Origin: CAZLFA01 sp964558665
Lineage (GTDB): Bacteria > Desulfobacterota > Syntrophia > Syntrophales > PHBD01
Assembly: GCA_964558665.1 (NCBI GenBank)
Contig: CAZLFA010000021.1
Location: 1-54,831 of the forward strand
Direction: 5' to 3'
DNA length: 54,831 bases
Both the position numbers and the translations under genes were made by a program. Each line of letters begins with the position of its first letter. The first letter of the stretch is position 1. Under the pieces are notes generated by a model, which saw nothing but the letters and a program-made list of their open reading frames with translations, did not search any database and had not been told where the DNA came from. Shown here one piece after another: positions 1 to 9,051 of the stretch.

Positions 1-347
<347 letters not shown>

Positions 348-414
348 TAATCCTTAGCGGAGATAACTCTCCGTACTTTTTATTGAAAAAAGGACCCACA
401 AATCGATTTCCCCA

Positions 415-435
415 CTATTCAATTTCCAAAGAGCC
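415..435 (-). promoter_or_regulatory. boxA-like antitermination element in rRNA leader
   Basis: On the minus strand, between the rRNA promoter and 16S, the leader reads GGCTCTTTGGAAATTGAATAG. This resembles the boxA core (TGCTCTTTGAAAA) that recruits NusB/S10 in rRNA leaders. Its position about 70 bases upstream of 16S is typical. The assignment rests on motif similarity only. Confidence 0.6.
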
Positions 436-454
436 AGTTAGAAACGAGCTGAAA

Positions 455-483
455 GTTATAAACGCTGTTTCTAATTTTGTCAA
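455..483 (-). promoter_or_regulatory. rRNA operon promoter (sigma70 type)
   Basis: On the minus strand TTGACA (478-483) is followed by a 17-base spacer and TATAAC (455-460), close to the sigma70 consensus. It lies about 110 bases upstream of the 16S 5' end, with the boxA-like element in between. The rest of the gap from 348 to 740 holds no gene that I can support. Confidence 0.8.
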
Positions 484-740
484 GAACTATTTTCACCTAA
501 TTTGCACAGAACAAAAAATCACACAAATGTTTTGTCACTAAACTCCAATGACAGGAATCTTATAGGCGTTTCTGATTTATTGTGAGTTATAATCGAAAAA
601 CCAGGTTCACACCAAGCACTCCATCAACGAGCAAGGCGGCTTTCTATCCTGTAATTCTCTCTGAGTCAAGCATTAATTTATTTTTTTTTATCTCCACGAA
701 ATATACAAGGGAAATCGGTTATTTCTCTTGATGATACAGT

Positions 741-769
741 TTGACAGCATGGGGTGACAATGCTATTAA
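741..769 (+). promoter_or_regulatory. sigma70-type promoter of the DHH gene
   Basis: TTGACA (741-746), a 17-base spacer, then TATTAA (764-769). Transcription would begin near 776, leaving a leader of about 25 bases before the ATG at 801. This argues against the longer reading frame that begins at 741, because its first codons would be the promoter itself. Confidence 0.7.
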
Positions 770-800
770 TTCACAAAATATTATCAAAAAAGGGGGCTTT

Positions 801-1727
801 ATGAGACTTATTACGAGGTCAGATTTTGACGGGCTTGCCTGCGCTGTTCTTCTGGAGGAGGCAGGAGTTATAGATTCTTATAAGTTTGTCCATCCTAAAG
901 ATGTCCAGGATGGCAAGGTAGATGTCACCAAAGACGATGTTCTGGCAAACGTCCCCTACGTTCCCGGTTGCGGACTTTGGTTTGATCACCACTCAAGTGA
1001 AAACGAAAGATTGAAAAAGGAAGCGTCGTTCGATTATGAGGGGCTTTCCCGTCCGGCGCCCAGTTGTGCCCGGGTGATTTACGATTATTACGGAGGACCT
1101 TCAAAATTTAGCAGATTCGATGAAACCGGTCTCATGGCCGCTGTTGACAAAAGCGATTCAGCCGATTTCACGAAGGAAGAGATTCTGAAACCGAGCGGAT
1201 GGATACTTCTTTCTTTCATCATGGACGCAAGGACAGGTCTGGGAAGATATCGCGACTACAGAATCAGCAATCTTGAACTCATGATAGACATGATAAAATA
1301 CTGCAGAACAATGAATGCCGACCAGATATTAAATGTACCTGACGTACAGGAAAGAGTGAAAAGATATTTCAGTCAGGAACAGGCTTACGAAACAATGCTT
1401 AAGGCAAACAGCCGCAGTGATGGCAACGTAATTATTATAGATTTTCGCAGAGTAGAAGAAATTCTCAGCGGCAACAGATTCGTGGAATACGCCCTTTTTC
1501 CCGAACAGAATGTTTCCATCAGGGTTATCTGGGGAAGAGAAAAACAGAATGTTGTCTTCACTGTCGGTCACAGCATTATTAATCGCACCTGCAGGTCAAA
1601 CATCGGTTCAATGATGTTGACTTATGGCGGTGGAGGCCACAACAAAGTCGGTACCTGCCAGGTGCCTACCGAAAAAGCCGAAACCGCTCTTCAAGATATC
1701 GTCAATCAACTGAAGGTCAAGGGCTAG
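801..1727 (+). CDS. DHH/DHHA1-family phosphoesterase
   Basis: A 308-residue protein of the DHH superfamily, which hydrolyses phosphodiester or phosphoanhydride bonds (exopolyphosphatase, nano-RNase and RecJ relatives) using Mn. The N-terminus carries RSDFDGLACA, the first metal-binding Asp motif. FDHHSSEN (about residues 61-68) is the DHH signature. The C-terminal DHHA1 domain ends with GGGGHNKVGTC, the substrate-binding glycine-rich loop. Start 801 is chosen because it follows the ribosome site AAAAAAGGGGG and lies just after a good promoter. The exact substrate (oligoribonucleotide, pAp, c-di-NMP or polyphosphate) cannot be read from the sequence. The gene stands alone, 33 bases before the next one. 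Confidence 0.88.
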   Translation: MRLITRSDFDGLACAVLLEEAGVIDSYKFVHPKDVQDGKVDVTKDDVLANVPYVPGCGLWFDHHSSENERLKKEASFDYEGLSRPAPSCARVIYDYYGGPSKFSRFDETGLMAAVDKSDSADFTKEEILKPSGWILLSFIMDARTGLGRYRDYRISNLELMIDMIKYCRTMNADQILNVPDVQERVKRYFSQEQAYETMLKANSRSDGNVIIIDFRRVEEILSGNRFVEYALFPEQNVSIRVIWGREKQNVVFTVGHSIINRTCRSNIGSMMLTYGGGGHNKVGTCQVPTEKAETALQDIVNQLKVKG

Positions 1728-1760
1728 AAGATATACATCAATACGATTGAGGATTCAGTT

Positions 1761-2708
1761 TTGAAGATTCTTTTTGCAGCCCATGAAAATGCATGGGGTG
1801 GATTTCTCGGCAAATTGCGTGAGAAAATGCCGGATCATGAATTCGAAGCCAGCGGCCGATTCGCTGTGGACACGCTGAAGGGTTTTGATGTCCTTATACC
1901 CACAATGTGCCTGATAACAAAAGACCTCATAAACGAATCAGATAATCTGCGACTCATTCAGCAGTGCGGCGCGGGACTGGAGGGCGTTGATCTCCAGGCG
2001 GCAAGCGAAAAGAACATCTGGGTGGCCAATGTTCCGACTGACATATCAGGCAACGCCGATTCCGTAGCTGAACTTGGCATATATTTAATGATCGGTCTTT
2101 CCCGTAATTTTAACGGGATGCAGAGGAGCCTTGCGGAAAGGCAGATGGGCGTGCCGCCGGGAAGGGCAATCAGCGGCAAAACGGCCGGATTGATAGGTCT
2201 CGGAGGAATAGGCAGGGCGCTGATTAAAAGGCTGAGGGCATTCGATATGAAGCTTATAGGCATCAAGCGCCACAATCAAGAAGAGTCACGCAGGGAACTG
2301 GGTCTGGATTGGGTCGGTTCACCCGCGGATATCAAGGTTCTTCTCTCCAGATCAGACTATGTGATTCTTTGCCTCCCCCTGACCTCAGTAAGCCGCCACA
2401 TGATTGGACGAGATGAGCTTCGCCATATGAAGAAGGACGCCTTTCTGATCAATCTTTCCCGCGGCGGCCTGGTAGACCGAGACGCTCTGGAAGAAGCGCT
2501 TGCATCCGGAATAATCGCAGGTGCAGGACTGGATGTGTTCTGGGAGGAACCTCCTGATCCGAATGACAACATATTCAGGCTCAATGTCCTGGCAACTCCT
2601 CATGTAGCGGGTTCAACAGATATCTCCATGAAGGGTATCGTCAGGGTGGTAGCGGAAAACATAAGACGGTTGGGTAAAAATCAAAAACCACTATATGTAA
2701 AAAACTAG
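1761..2708 (+). CDS. NAD-dependent D-2-hydroxyacid dehydrogenase family protein
   Basis: 315 residues, the usual length for the D-isomer-specific 2-hydroxyacid dehydrogenases (phosphoglycerate, glycerate, hydroxypyruvate and formate dehydrogenase relatives), which interconvert 2-keto and 2-hydroxy acids with NAD(P)H. The Rossmann motif GLGGIGRA sits near residue 137. The catalytic Arg is in NLSRGGLVD (near 235), the Glu in the FWEEPPDP stretch, and the His in TPHVAGSTD (near 283). The start is TTG preceded by GATTGAGGA. It probably follows the DHH gene in one transcript (gap 33). No ACT domain is present, so it is not a long-form SerA. The substrate is unknown. Confidence 0.85.
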   Translation: MKILFAAHENAWGGFLGKLREKMPDHEFEASGRFAVDTLKGFDVLIPTMCLITKDLINESDNLRLIQQCGAGLEGVDLQAASEKNIWVANVPTDISGNADSVAELGIYLMIGLSRNFNGMQRSLAERQMGVPPGRAISGKTAGLIGLGGIGRALIKRLRAFDMKLIGIKRHNQEESRRELGLDWVGSPADIKVLLSRSDYVILCLPLTSVSRHMIGRDELRHMKKDAFLINLSRGGLVDRDALEEALASGIIAGAGLDVFWEEPPDPNDNIFRLNVLATPHVAGSTDISMKGIVRVVAENIRRLGKNQKPLYVKN

Positions 2709-2735
2709 GCCGAATAAGCGTTCATAACATATAAT

Positions 2736-3245
2736 CTAACGTTCTTCACCACCTTCACTCTCTTCACTTCCTGCGGAGGCATCTTCCTTTTTGTTCATAA
2801 GATACTTAACCAGCGGGTTATCGGCATCTTGAGCCGACTCAATCACCGCTTTACGGAATTCTTCCCAGTGACTCATAAAAAGAGGAACCCAAATTGCCTG
2901 CCCTTTCTGCGGCATTACTTTTATCGCCCTGAGTCCGGGAATGTTGGTCTGCTGCACTGACAGGATATTCTGCCACTCGATCATCCGGAACATGCCGTAC
3001 GAAGTGTAAGAGCGAATCCCCTTGCTGCCTGCTTTAGTAGGAAACATAAAGACGATAAGCCATACGACAGGTATCGAGGCCAAGCAGGATACAAAAATAG
3101 CCATGCCAATTGCATTTTGTTTTATTAACCCGAAGGCATAGAAGATAGCACCCCAGATCAAAAGGAATGCCGACATAAAGACAAACACCGGCAAGAACCT
3201 CATGCGGTAGGATTTTAATTCATTGGTTTCTTCACCATCTGACAT
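2736..3245 (-). CDS. Small membrane protein, two transmembrane helices
   Basis: A 169-residue protein that I do not recognise. Residues ~17-38 and ~46-68 are two hydrophobic helices, forming a hairpin in the inner membrane. The C-terminal half is soluble and reminiscent of the bacterial PH-like domains found behind such hairpins (SYTSYGMFRMIEW, then KVMPQKGQ), but this is only a resemblance. The tail is Glu/Ser/Gly rich. The ATG at 3245 is preferred over the GTG just before it because AGAGGA lies 6 bases upstream of the ATG. It is the last gene of the minus-strand group, 65 bases after butyrate kinase, and converges on the dehydrogenase gene with no clear terminator in the 27-base gap. Confidence 0.7.
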   Translation of the reverse strand: MSDGEETNELKSYRMRFLPVFVFMSAFLLIWGAIFYAFGLIKQNAIGMAIFVSCLASIPVVWLIVFMFPTKAGSKGIRSYTSYGMFRMIEWQNILSVQQTNIPGLRAIKVMPQKGQAIWVPLFMSHWEEFRKAVIESAQDADNPLVKYLMNKKEDASAGSEESEGGEER

Positions 3246-3313
3246 CACTATTCCTCTCTATTCTCTCTTTCTTCAACTCCGGATCATCAAAGAAACCTAG
3301 TCCTTTTAGCTGA

Positions 3314-4387
3314 TCACTCGTATTCTCTCAGCCTTTCCTCGCCATTTAAAACCCTGACGGCCCCTGCAGCCATGGCAATCATTTCATCCTCACCGGGATA
3401 TATGAAGACAGGGGCAATAAAGGACACCATATCCCTGATCCAATCTGTCAACATCTCAGAAAAGGCCAATCCTCCCGTCAGCACAATGCCTTCAATCCCG
3501 CCGCGAAGCACAACCGCCATTGCCCCGATATCCTTGGCAATCTGATATGCCATTGCACGGTAAATATCTTCGGCCTTTTGGTCGCCCTGCCGGATCATTG
3601 CCTCGATCTTCTGAGCATCTGCTGTTCCAATATATGCATCCAGACCGCCCTGACCGACAAGCCTTTTCTGCAACTGTTTCTGATCCATCTTACCCGAAAA
3701 TGCCAGCGCGACAAGTTCATTAGTGGGCAGACTGCCCGCCCTTTCGGGAGTGAAAGGGCCTTCACTCAATCCATTCGTACAGTCGATGACAAAACCTTCC
3801 TGATGGGCGCCAACAGTAATGCCTCCTCCCAGATGAGCAACAACCAGACTCACTGTCTGGTATGTTTTTCCCAGTTCCGTCGCTGCTCTGCGTGCTGCCA
3901 TTTTCTGGTTAAGGGCATGGAATGCGCTTTTACGTTCTATCTCGGGAATGCCTGATATTCTTGCAACAGGCTGAAACTCGTCTGTACTCGGCGGATCAAA
4001 AATGATAGCCTTTTTGTCATACTTTTTTGCCAGGTCATACGCCATGGAAGGACCAAGAGCTGACGGATGCTTACCGTATCTGCCTTCCATGAGATCACGG
4101 CACATTGTTTCATTAATTCCGTAAGCGCCGGCATGTCCCGGTTTTCCCAGTCCACCCCGACTGATAATTATGTCCAGAGCGCTTGGGTCAATATTATTCC
4201 TCTTAAGAAATTCAAGGAGGTCTTGATACCGCCGCGGCAATTCATCACGAAGTTCCGGATAACGGGACAATTCTTCGGCCGAGTACTTCATTGTTTCCTG
4301 TACTATCGATCGCAGATCATGGAAGTAACCTACCTTCGTTGATGTCGATCCGATATTGATTGCAAGCAGAAGTTTTTCCTTACTCAT
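3314..4387 (-). CDS. buk: Butyrate kinase
   Basis: Butyrate (or branched-chain fatty acid) kinase, which interconverts butyryl phosphate + ADP and butyrate + ATP; a member of the acetate/propionate kinase ASKHA fold. Seen: the N-terminal phosphate-binding motif NIGSTSTKVGYF, the conserved stretch LGGGITVGAH, then NGLSEGPFTPERAG, and the C-terminal GIVLTGGLAFSE adenosine motif. The 357-residue length is normal for Buk. The second ATG (4387) is chosen because AAGGAG lies 7 bases before it, whereas it touches the first ATG at 4393. No phosphotransbutyrylase gene is adjacent. In a syntrophic fermenter it could serve ATP formation or fatty-acid activation (inference). Confidence 0.93.
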   Translation of the reverse strand: MSKEKLLLAINIGSTSTKVGYFHDLRSIVQETMKYSAEELSRYPELRDELPRRYQDLLEFLKRNNIDPSALDIIISRGGLGKPGHAGAYGINETMCRDLMEGRYGKHPSALGPSMAYDLAKKYDKKAIIFDPPSTDEFQPVARISGIPEIERKSAFHALNQKMAARRAATELGKTYQTVSLVVAHLGGGITVGAHQEGFVIDCTNGLSEGPFTPERAGSLPTNELVALAFSGKMDQKQLQKRLVGQGGLDAYIGTADAQKIEAMIRQGDQKAEDIYRAMAYQIAKDIGAMAVVLRGGIEGIVLTGGLAFSEMLTDWIRDMVSFIAPVFIYPGEDEMIAMAAGAVRVLNGEERLREYE

Positions 4388-4497
4388 TGGCATCTCCTTT
4401 ATTTTCTTACCGGCATTCTGCCCCTTCTCGATAATTCTTACGCAATGGAAACCATCTCAAACGAGTTTCCGCTTACCCTTCATGATTTTCCTCACCG

Positions 4498-4905
4498 TCA
4501 CGCCGCAGTGTATATTCCCCTGCCTGCCTTTCTTATCCTTCCCAATTTTTCCGCTCTGTAGATAACGCTCCTCACCTGCTTTTCATCGAGACCGGTCTTT
4601 TTCACAAGTTCCGCTGTTTTGACTCCCTTGCTTTCTGTTATGAACCTAAGCACCGCATTAAAGATTTGGCCTCTCTTGCCTTTCCCTTCCCCCTTTTTTT
4701 GTTTCGCCTTTGCCGAGGCAGCGGGAAATTTGCCGGCCTTTCTTCCCGCTATGCCCTGCTGTCTTCCTTCCTTTACTCTTTCGGCTGATAATTCTTCAAG
4801 AAGCTTCTGTATCTTGCCGAAGTACGTTTTAACAAACCGCTCCGTTCCCTCAATTTCAATTTCCTTGGTTACAGGGTTGAATTTAATTCTAAATTTTTCT
4901 GCCAT
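4498..4905 (-). CDS. Small protein with C-terminal winged-helix-like domain
   Basis: 135 residues. The N-terminal ~45 residues start with a beta-rich segment (FRIKFNPVTKEIEIEGTERF). A basic, low-complexity linker rich in Lys, Gly and Ala follows (residues ~50-78). Residues ~80-133 look like a winged helix (LRFITESKGVKTAELVKKTG, then DEKQVRSVIYRAEKLG), suggesting DNA or RNA binding. I do not know the family. Start 4905 follows GAGGGA. It lies 110 bases upstream of butyrate kinase on the same strand and could be cotranscribed with it. Confidence 0.65.
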   Translation of the reverse strand: MAEKFRIKFNPVTKEIEIEGTERFVKTYFGKIQKLLEELSAERVKEGRQQGIAGRKAGKFPAASAKAKQKKGEGKGKRGQIFNAVLRFITESKGVKTAELVKKTGLDEKQVRSVIYRAEKLGRIRKAGRGIYTAA

Positions 4906-5152
4906 AGTCTTCCCTCACTTTCTCAATAAACATCTTTTATCAAAACATAACTTTGGCGACACAGTTTTTGATGCCTGCAAGATGATTATTCTTCGCGGAC
5001 TGCCCTTCCGGGATAATAACCCGACGCATATGTTAAGTATTATCAATAGAAACCATTTATAAATCAAGTTATAAATGTGAATCGGAAATTTCCTTATGTT
5101 ATTGCTCCAGCAACTAACAGGGGGATTAAGGCATTGTATGGATGGAAACTAT

Positions 5153-5203
5153 TTGACTAATTATCCTGTTTGTATAGAATGCGCCGAAAAATGAGCGGCG
5201 CAT
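5153..5203 (+). promoter_or_regulatory. Promoter and 5'-end hairpin ahead of the biosynthetic operon
   Basis: TTGACT (5153-5158), a 16-base spacer and TAGAAT (5175-5180) form a plausible promoter. It is followed at once by a perfect 8 bp inverted repeat ATGCGCCG/CGGCGCAT (5179-5186 and 5196-5203), with a 9-base loop. The hairpin would be at or near the 5' end of the mRNA, 18 bases before the first gene, and has no T-run, so it is not a terminator. It may stabilise the message or be an operator. I see nothing else in 4906-5152. Confidence 0.5.
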
Positions 5204-5221
5204 CAAACACCGGACGCAAAA

Positions 5222-6574
5222 ATGAACGATCGATATCAGAACTTATATGCAACAACGCTAAGAAGAACAATTGATGAGACTGATGTTTTCATCCTGTCAC
5301 ACTGCACTTTCAACGATGTTTACAAACTGGCGGCCGGTATCATAAAGAGCATGCCCGCCTCTGACGGCCCGGAAGACGCGCTATGTCTTTGCACGGAAGA
5401 CAAGGCCATGATAGCCGCGGCATTTCTGGCATCGCTTGCCGGCGGCCCCCGGCTTATTCTGCCCTATTCATACTCCGGCCAAACCCTGCGCGAGATCCAT
5501 GAAATACTGCCCTTCCGGCACATTCTTGCGGACGGTGAATGCACCCCGCCGGAGGGCGTGGAGATAATCAGGAGAAGCCGGATAGCCACAGATGACCCAT
5601 CGTTCCGCCCTGTGCTCGACCCGGACAAACATTTCCTGACGCTTTTCACGGGCGGCTCCACTGGCAAACCCCGGTTATGGAAAAAGACTCCCCGGAACAT
5701 CCTGGCAGAGGCGATTTATCTTGCAGGAAAATTCAATGTAACCAGTCGGGACATATTTATTGCCACAGTGCCCCCCTATCACATCTACGGTTTCCTTTTT
5801 TCCGTCGTTATACCCTTTATCAGCCGGGCTACCGTACTTCCCGACGTATATGTCTTTCCCCGGGAGATAATTTCCACCGCAGAAAAAAACTCGGCATCGA
5901 TACTGGTAAGCGTTCCCGTTCACTACCGGGTGCTCAAGACTGACGATCTTGCCGGAAATAAACTGCGGCTGGCTTTTTCTTCGGCGGGCATGCTCGATGA
6001 AAACGATGCCTCATACTTCTCCGACAAGACAGGTGTCGGCATTCACGAAATATACGGCTCCACGGAGACGGGCGGGATAGCCGCCCGCTGCCGGGCGGCA
6101 GGCGAAAAATCGTGGACTCCTTTCGATAATGCAGCCTGGAAGATCGTCAATGGACGGCTTCATGTAAAATCCGACTTCATATCCCCGGACCTGCCCGTCG
6201 ATGAAAAAGGGTTTTTCCAAACAGGAGACCGCGCGGAAAACGACGGCGCCGATCGTTTTGTTCTACAGGGGAGAGCGGACGGCATCGTTAAAATCGGCGG
6301 CAAGAGAGTCGACCTTGCCGAGATTGAGGCAAAGATCAAGAATATTTCAGGTGTCGGTGATGCCGTCGTCATCTCGCTGCCGGTGCCGCAGGGGCGTGAA
6401 AACGACATTTCCGCCCTTGTTGTTTCCACAATCGGCGAATCGGATATCAGAAGGCATCTGTCGGCGGTTCTTGAGCCTTATGCAATTCCCAAGAGGATAA
6501 GGTTGATCGGCAGCATCCCCGTCACCACGGCGGGAAAGCGCAACCGTAAAGCCATAGAGAGGCTTCTCAAATAA
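5222..6574 (+). CDS. Acyl/aryl-AMP ligase (ANL superfamily), stand-alone
   Basis: 450 residues. It activates a carboxylic acid as an acyl-adenylate, probably to load a carrier protein. Motifs: FTGGSTGKPR (P-loop-like A3, about residue 144), PPYHIYGF, EIYGSTETGG (A5), FFQTGDRA (A7), KIGGKRVDLAEIE (A8), and TTAGKRNRKAI with the C-terminal catalytic Lys (A10). It is shorter than FadD-type ligases and resembles, as I recall them, the AMP-ligases of aryl-polyene and dialkylresorcinol clusters. It is the first gene of a tightly packed operon, with one base separating it from the ketosynthase. The ribosome site is weak (GGA). The substrate is unknown; the ammonia-lyase nearby makes a cinnamate-type acid a fair guess. 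Confidence 0.82.
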   Translation: MNDRYQNLYATTLRRTIDETDVFILSHCTFNDVYKLAAGIIKSMPASDGPEDALCLCTEDKAMIAAAFLASLAGGPRLILPYSYSGQTLREIHEILPFRHILADGECTPPEGVEIIRRSRIATDDPSFRPVLDPDKHFLTLFTGGSTGKPRLWKKTPRNILAEAIYLAGKFNVTSRDIFIATVPPYHIYGFLFSVVIPFISRATVLPDVYVFPREIISTAEKNSASILVSVPVHYRVLKTDDLAGNKLRLAFSSAGMLDENDASYFSDKTGVGIHEIYGSTETGGIAARCRAAGEKSWTPFDNAAWKIVNGRLHVKSDFISPDLPVDEKGFFQTGDRAENDGADRFVLQGRADGIVKIGGKRVDLAEIEAKIKNISGVGDAVVISLPVPQGRENDISALVVSTIGESDIRRHLSAVLEPYAIPKRIRLIGSIPVTTAGKRNRKAIERLLK

Positions 6575-6575
6575 C

Positions 6576-7826
6576 ATGAGAGACGATATCCGTGTTGTCA
6601 TCACCGGTCTTGGTACGGTTAACGCCATAGCGAAGAACGCCCGTGAATTTGCCGGCGCACTGCGCGACGGCACGTGCGGAATAGGACCGGTTACCGTTTT
6701 TGACACCTCGGAATACCGGACGCATACCGGAGGAGAAGTCAGAAACTTCGCCCCGCGGCAAATGATCCCTGCGGGCTACTCCCTGAAGCGCATGTGCCGC
6801 GCCGACATGATGGCTTTTGCAGCAACTATAGAAGCGCTGAAAGATTCCGGTCTTTACCCCCTGCCTGAAGAAAAAAGAGATATGACAGGCGTGGTTATCG
6901 GAGGGGGCGCCGGAGGACTACTGGAAGGCGAGGCTTTTTACAGAAAATATCTGGAATCCCACGGACGCTACGGACGTTTTTCAACACTGTCGTCGGTCTA
7001 CTGCGCATCGTCGGCCGACCGAATCGCTTCCCACCTCAGAACGGGAGGCCCCAAGGCAACATTCATGACGGCATGCTCATCAGGAGCAACAGCGATCGGC
7101 TACGCACGCGACCTGATCCGCATGGGCGCTGCATCCATCGTCATTGCGGGAGGCACCGAGCCGCTTTGCGGAATTACCTATGCCTCATTTAACGCCCTGC
7201 AGGCGGTCGATCCGGAATACTGCAAACCCTTTGATAAAAACCGCCAGGGACTGTCGCTGGGAGAGGGGGCGGGCATCATGATCATGGAGTCGCTGCACCA
7301 TGCGCTGAAAAGGGGCGCCGGGATATACGGCGAGATGCTGGGATACGGGGTCACATGCGACTCCCATCACATGACCGCACCGGACACAGGAGGATCGGGA
7401 GCAGTCCGTTCCATGATCGCCGCCATGGAGGATGCGGGAGTTCCCCCGGAGAGAATCGATTACATTAACGCCCACGGCACGGCCACGCAGGCCAACGATC
7501 TAATGGAAGCCAAAGCCATCAGGGAAGTATTCGGCAAGCGGGCACAACTCATCCCTGTCAGTTCAACAAAATCCATGACCGGCCATACACTGGGAGCATC
7601 GGGAGCCCTGGAAGGGGTTGTCTCCATTCTTGCGATTAAAAATGGATTCATCCCGCCGACGGTCAACCACCGGGAGACGGATCCCGCCTGTGACCTCGAC
7701 TGTGTTGCGAAAGGCTCACGCGAGCAGCCGCTATCCATAGTGCTGTCGAACTCCTTTGCTTTCGGCGGCAACAACACCACCGTGGTCTTCGGCAGATACA
7801 CGGAGAAGGGGGTGCTGCTTGAATAG
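6576..7826 (+). CDS. 3-oxoacyl-ACP synthase (FabF-type ketosynthase), catalytically intact
   Basis: 416 residues, normal for KAS II. It would carry out decarboxylative Claisen condensation on ACP-bound chains. The catalytic triad is complete: Cys167 in MTACSSGATA, His in NAHGTATQAND and His in SMTGHTLGASG. The C-terminus has the FGGNNTTVVF glycine-rich loop. Start ATG 6576 lies one base after the previous stop, so translation is coupled. The next gene starts inside its last codons. The pairing of an intact ketosynthase with a dead partner right behind it is the layout of KS/chain-length-factor heterodimers in type II systems and aryl-polyene clusters. Confidence 0.9.
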   Translation: MRDDIRVVITGLGTVNAIAKNAREFAGALRDGTCGIGPVTVFDTSEYRTHTGGEVRNFAPRQMIPAGYSLKRMCRADMMAFAATIEALKDSGLYPLPEEKRDMTGVVIGGGAGGLLEGEAFYRKYLESHGRYGRFSTLSSVYCASSADRIASHLRTGGPKATFMTACSSGATAIGYARDLIRMGAASIVIAGGTEPLCGITYASFNALQAVDPEYCKPFDKNRQGLSLGEGAGIMIMESLHHALKRGAGIYGEMLGYGVTCDSHHMTAPDTGGSGAVRSMIAAMEDAGVPPERIDYINAHGTATQANDLMEAKAIREVFGKRAQLIPVSSTKSMTGHTLGASGALEGVVSILAIKNGFIPPTVNHRETDPACDLDCVAKGSREQPLSIVLSNSFAFGGNNTTVVFGRYTEKGVLLE

Positions 7827-9051
7827 GCGGGTCGCCATCACCGGCATCGGCATCGTCTCTCCGCTGGGCACGGGCAGGGAGAACTTCTCAAGGCGCCTCT
7901 TTGCCGGCGAAACCGGCATTGCAGAGATTTCATCCTTCGACACATCGCTTTTCCCTTCACACCTGGGAGCCGAGATCGTCGAATTCAGTGCCAGAGATTT
8001 TGTATCGGTAAAGAACCTGCGCAAGATGGACAGGCTGTCGAGTATGGCGGTTTCATCCGCGCGGCTCGCCCTGCAGGACGCCGGAATAGATATTAATGAA
8101 GAAAACAGAGATCGCATCGGCATTATCCTGGGCACATCCTTCGGCCCGACCAACGTTACCGTACAGGTTGCGGGAACGCTCATTAATGAAGGTCCGGGAT
8201 TTGTCAATCCCATCCTGGTCCCCAATACCGTCCTCAACGCCCCGGCCGGGCACGCTTCCATCGAGTTGGGATTCCGCGGAATCAATTCCACCGTGACGCA
8301 TTTCGGCGTTTCCGCGGAAACGGCGATTGCTTACGCCGCGGCAGAAATTCGACGCGGCGCCGCGGATGTAATGCTGACGGGCGGCGCCGACATCATTTCT
8401 CCATTCTTTTTTGAATCGCTGTCCAGGTTTCGTGCGCTTTCCGCCGCCGGGGAAGATCCGGAGGGAGCAAGACCCTTCGATGTTACGAGAAACGGCATAA
8501 TCGCAGGGGAGTCGTGCGGCATAGTATGCCTGGAACCTCTTGAACAGGCGCAATCCCGCGGTGCCGCCGTATATTGTGAGGTGGCCGGATGGGGAATGGG
8601 CTCCTCCGCAGCGCCTGCAACCGACTGGCCCGAAGATTCCCGGGGAATTGAATTGACCGTTTCGCGGGCTCTGAAACAGGCCGGATTAAGCGGCGGCGAC
8701 ATCAGCGTTATCGCCGCCGCCGCCAATGGCGGCAGGATACTGGACCGGATAGAAGCGCAGGCATACGGTAGCATCTTCGGAATGAACAAAAGCCGGCCGC
8801 TGATCTATTCCATCAAAGGGGCTGTCGGTGAGAGTTTTTCTTCCGGAGGAATTAACGCCGCCGCTCTGGCGCTGGCAGTGAAAAAGGGATGCGTCCCCCC
8901 CACTGTAGGACTTAAAGAGCCGCTGGGAAATCTGGGTTTTGTGCAGAATGAAGCCTGCACTGCTGATGCGGCGTACGCACTGATCAACGGCATTTCCTTC
9001 GGCGGCACTTATGTTTCGCTCATTTTCAGCAGGACGAAGGAAGCAAGATGA
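7819..9051 (+). CDS. Ketosynthase-like chain-length-factor partner, catalytic residues lost
   Basis: 410 residues with the FabF fold along its whole length (RRVAITGIGIVSPLG at the start, FGGTYVSLIF at the end), but with no active site. At the Cys position the sequence reads THFGVSAET (Gly163 by alignment to FabF). The first His (HGT) is replaced in AANGGRILD, and the second (GH) is Glu in AVGESFSSGG. It therefore cannot condense and most likely forms a heterodimer with the preceding ketosynthase, setting chain length or shape. The start is TTG 7819, which overlaps the previous gene by 8 bases and is preceded by GGAGAAGGGGG. Classical chain-length factors have Gln at the Cys site, so this is a different subtype. 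Confidence 0.85.
   Translation: MNRRVAITGIGIVSPLGTGRENFSRRLFAGETGIAEISSFDTSLFPSHLGAEIVEFSARDFVSVKNLRKMDRLSSMAVSSARLALQDAGIDINEENRDRIGIILGTSFGPTNVTVQVAGTLINEGPGFVNPILVPNTVLNAPAGHASIELGFRGINSTVTHFGVSAETAIAYAAAEIRRGAADVMLTGGADIISPFFFESLSRFRALSAAGEDPEGARPFDVTRNGIIAGESCGIVCLEPLEQAQSRGAAVYCEVAGWGMGSSAAPATDWPEDSRGIELTVSRALKQAGLSGGDISVIAAAANGGRILDRIEAQAYGSIFGMNKSRPLIYSIKGAVGESFSSGGINAAALALAVKKGCVPPTVGLKEPLGNLGFVQNEACTADAAYALINGISFGGTYVSLIFSRTKEAR

Noticed and set aside
741..800. Longer start for the DHH phosphoesterase
   Set aside because: The first codons coincide with the TTGACA box of the promoter, and the ribosome site precedes 801.
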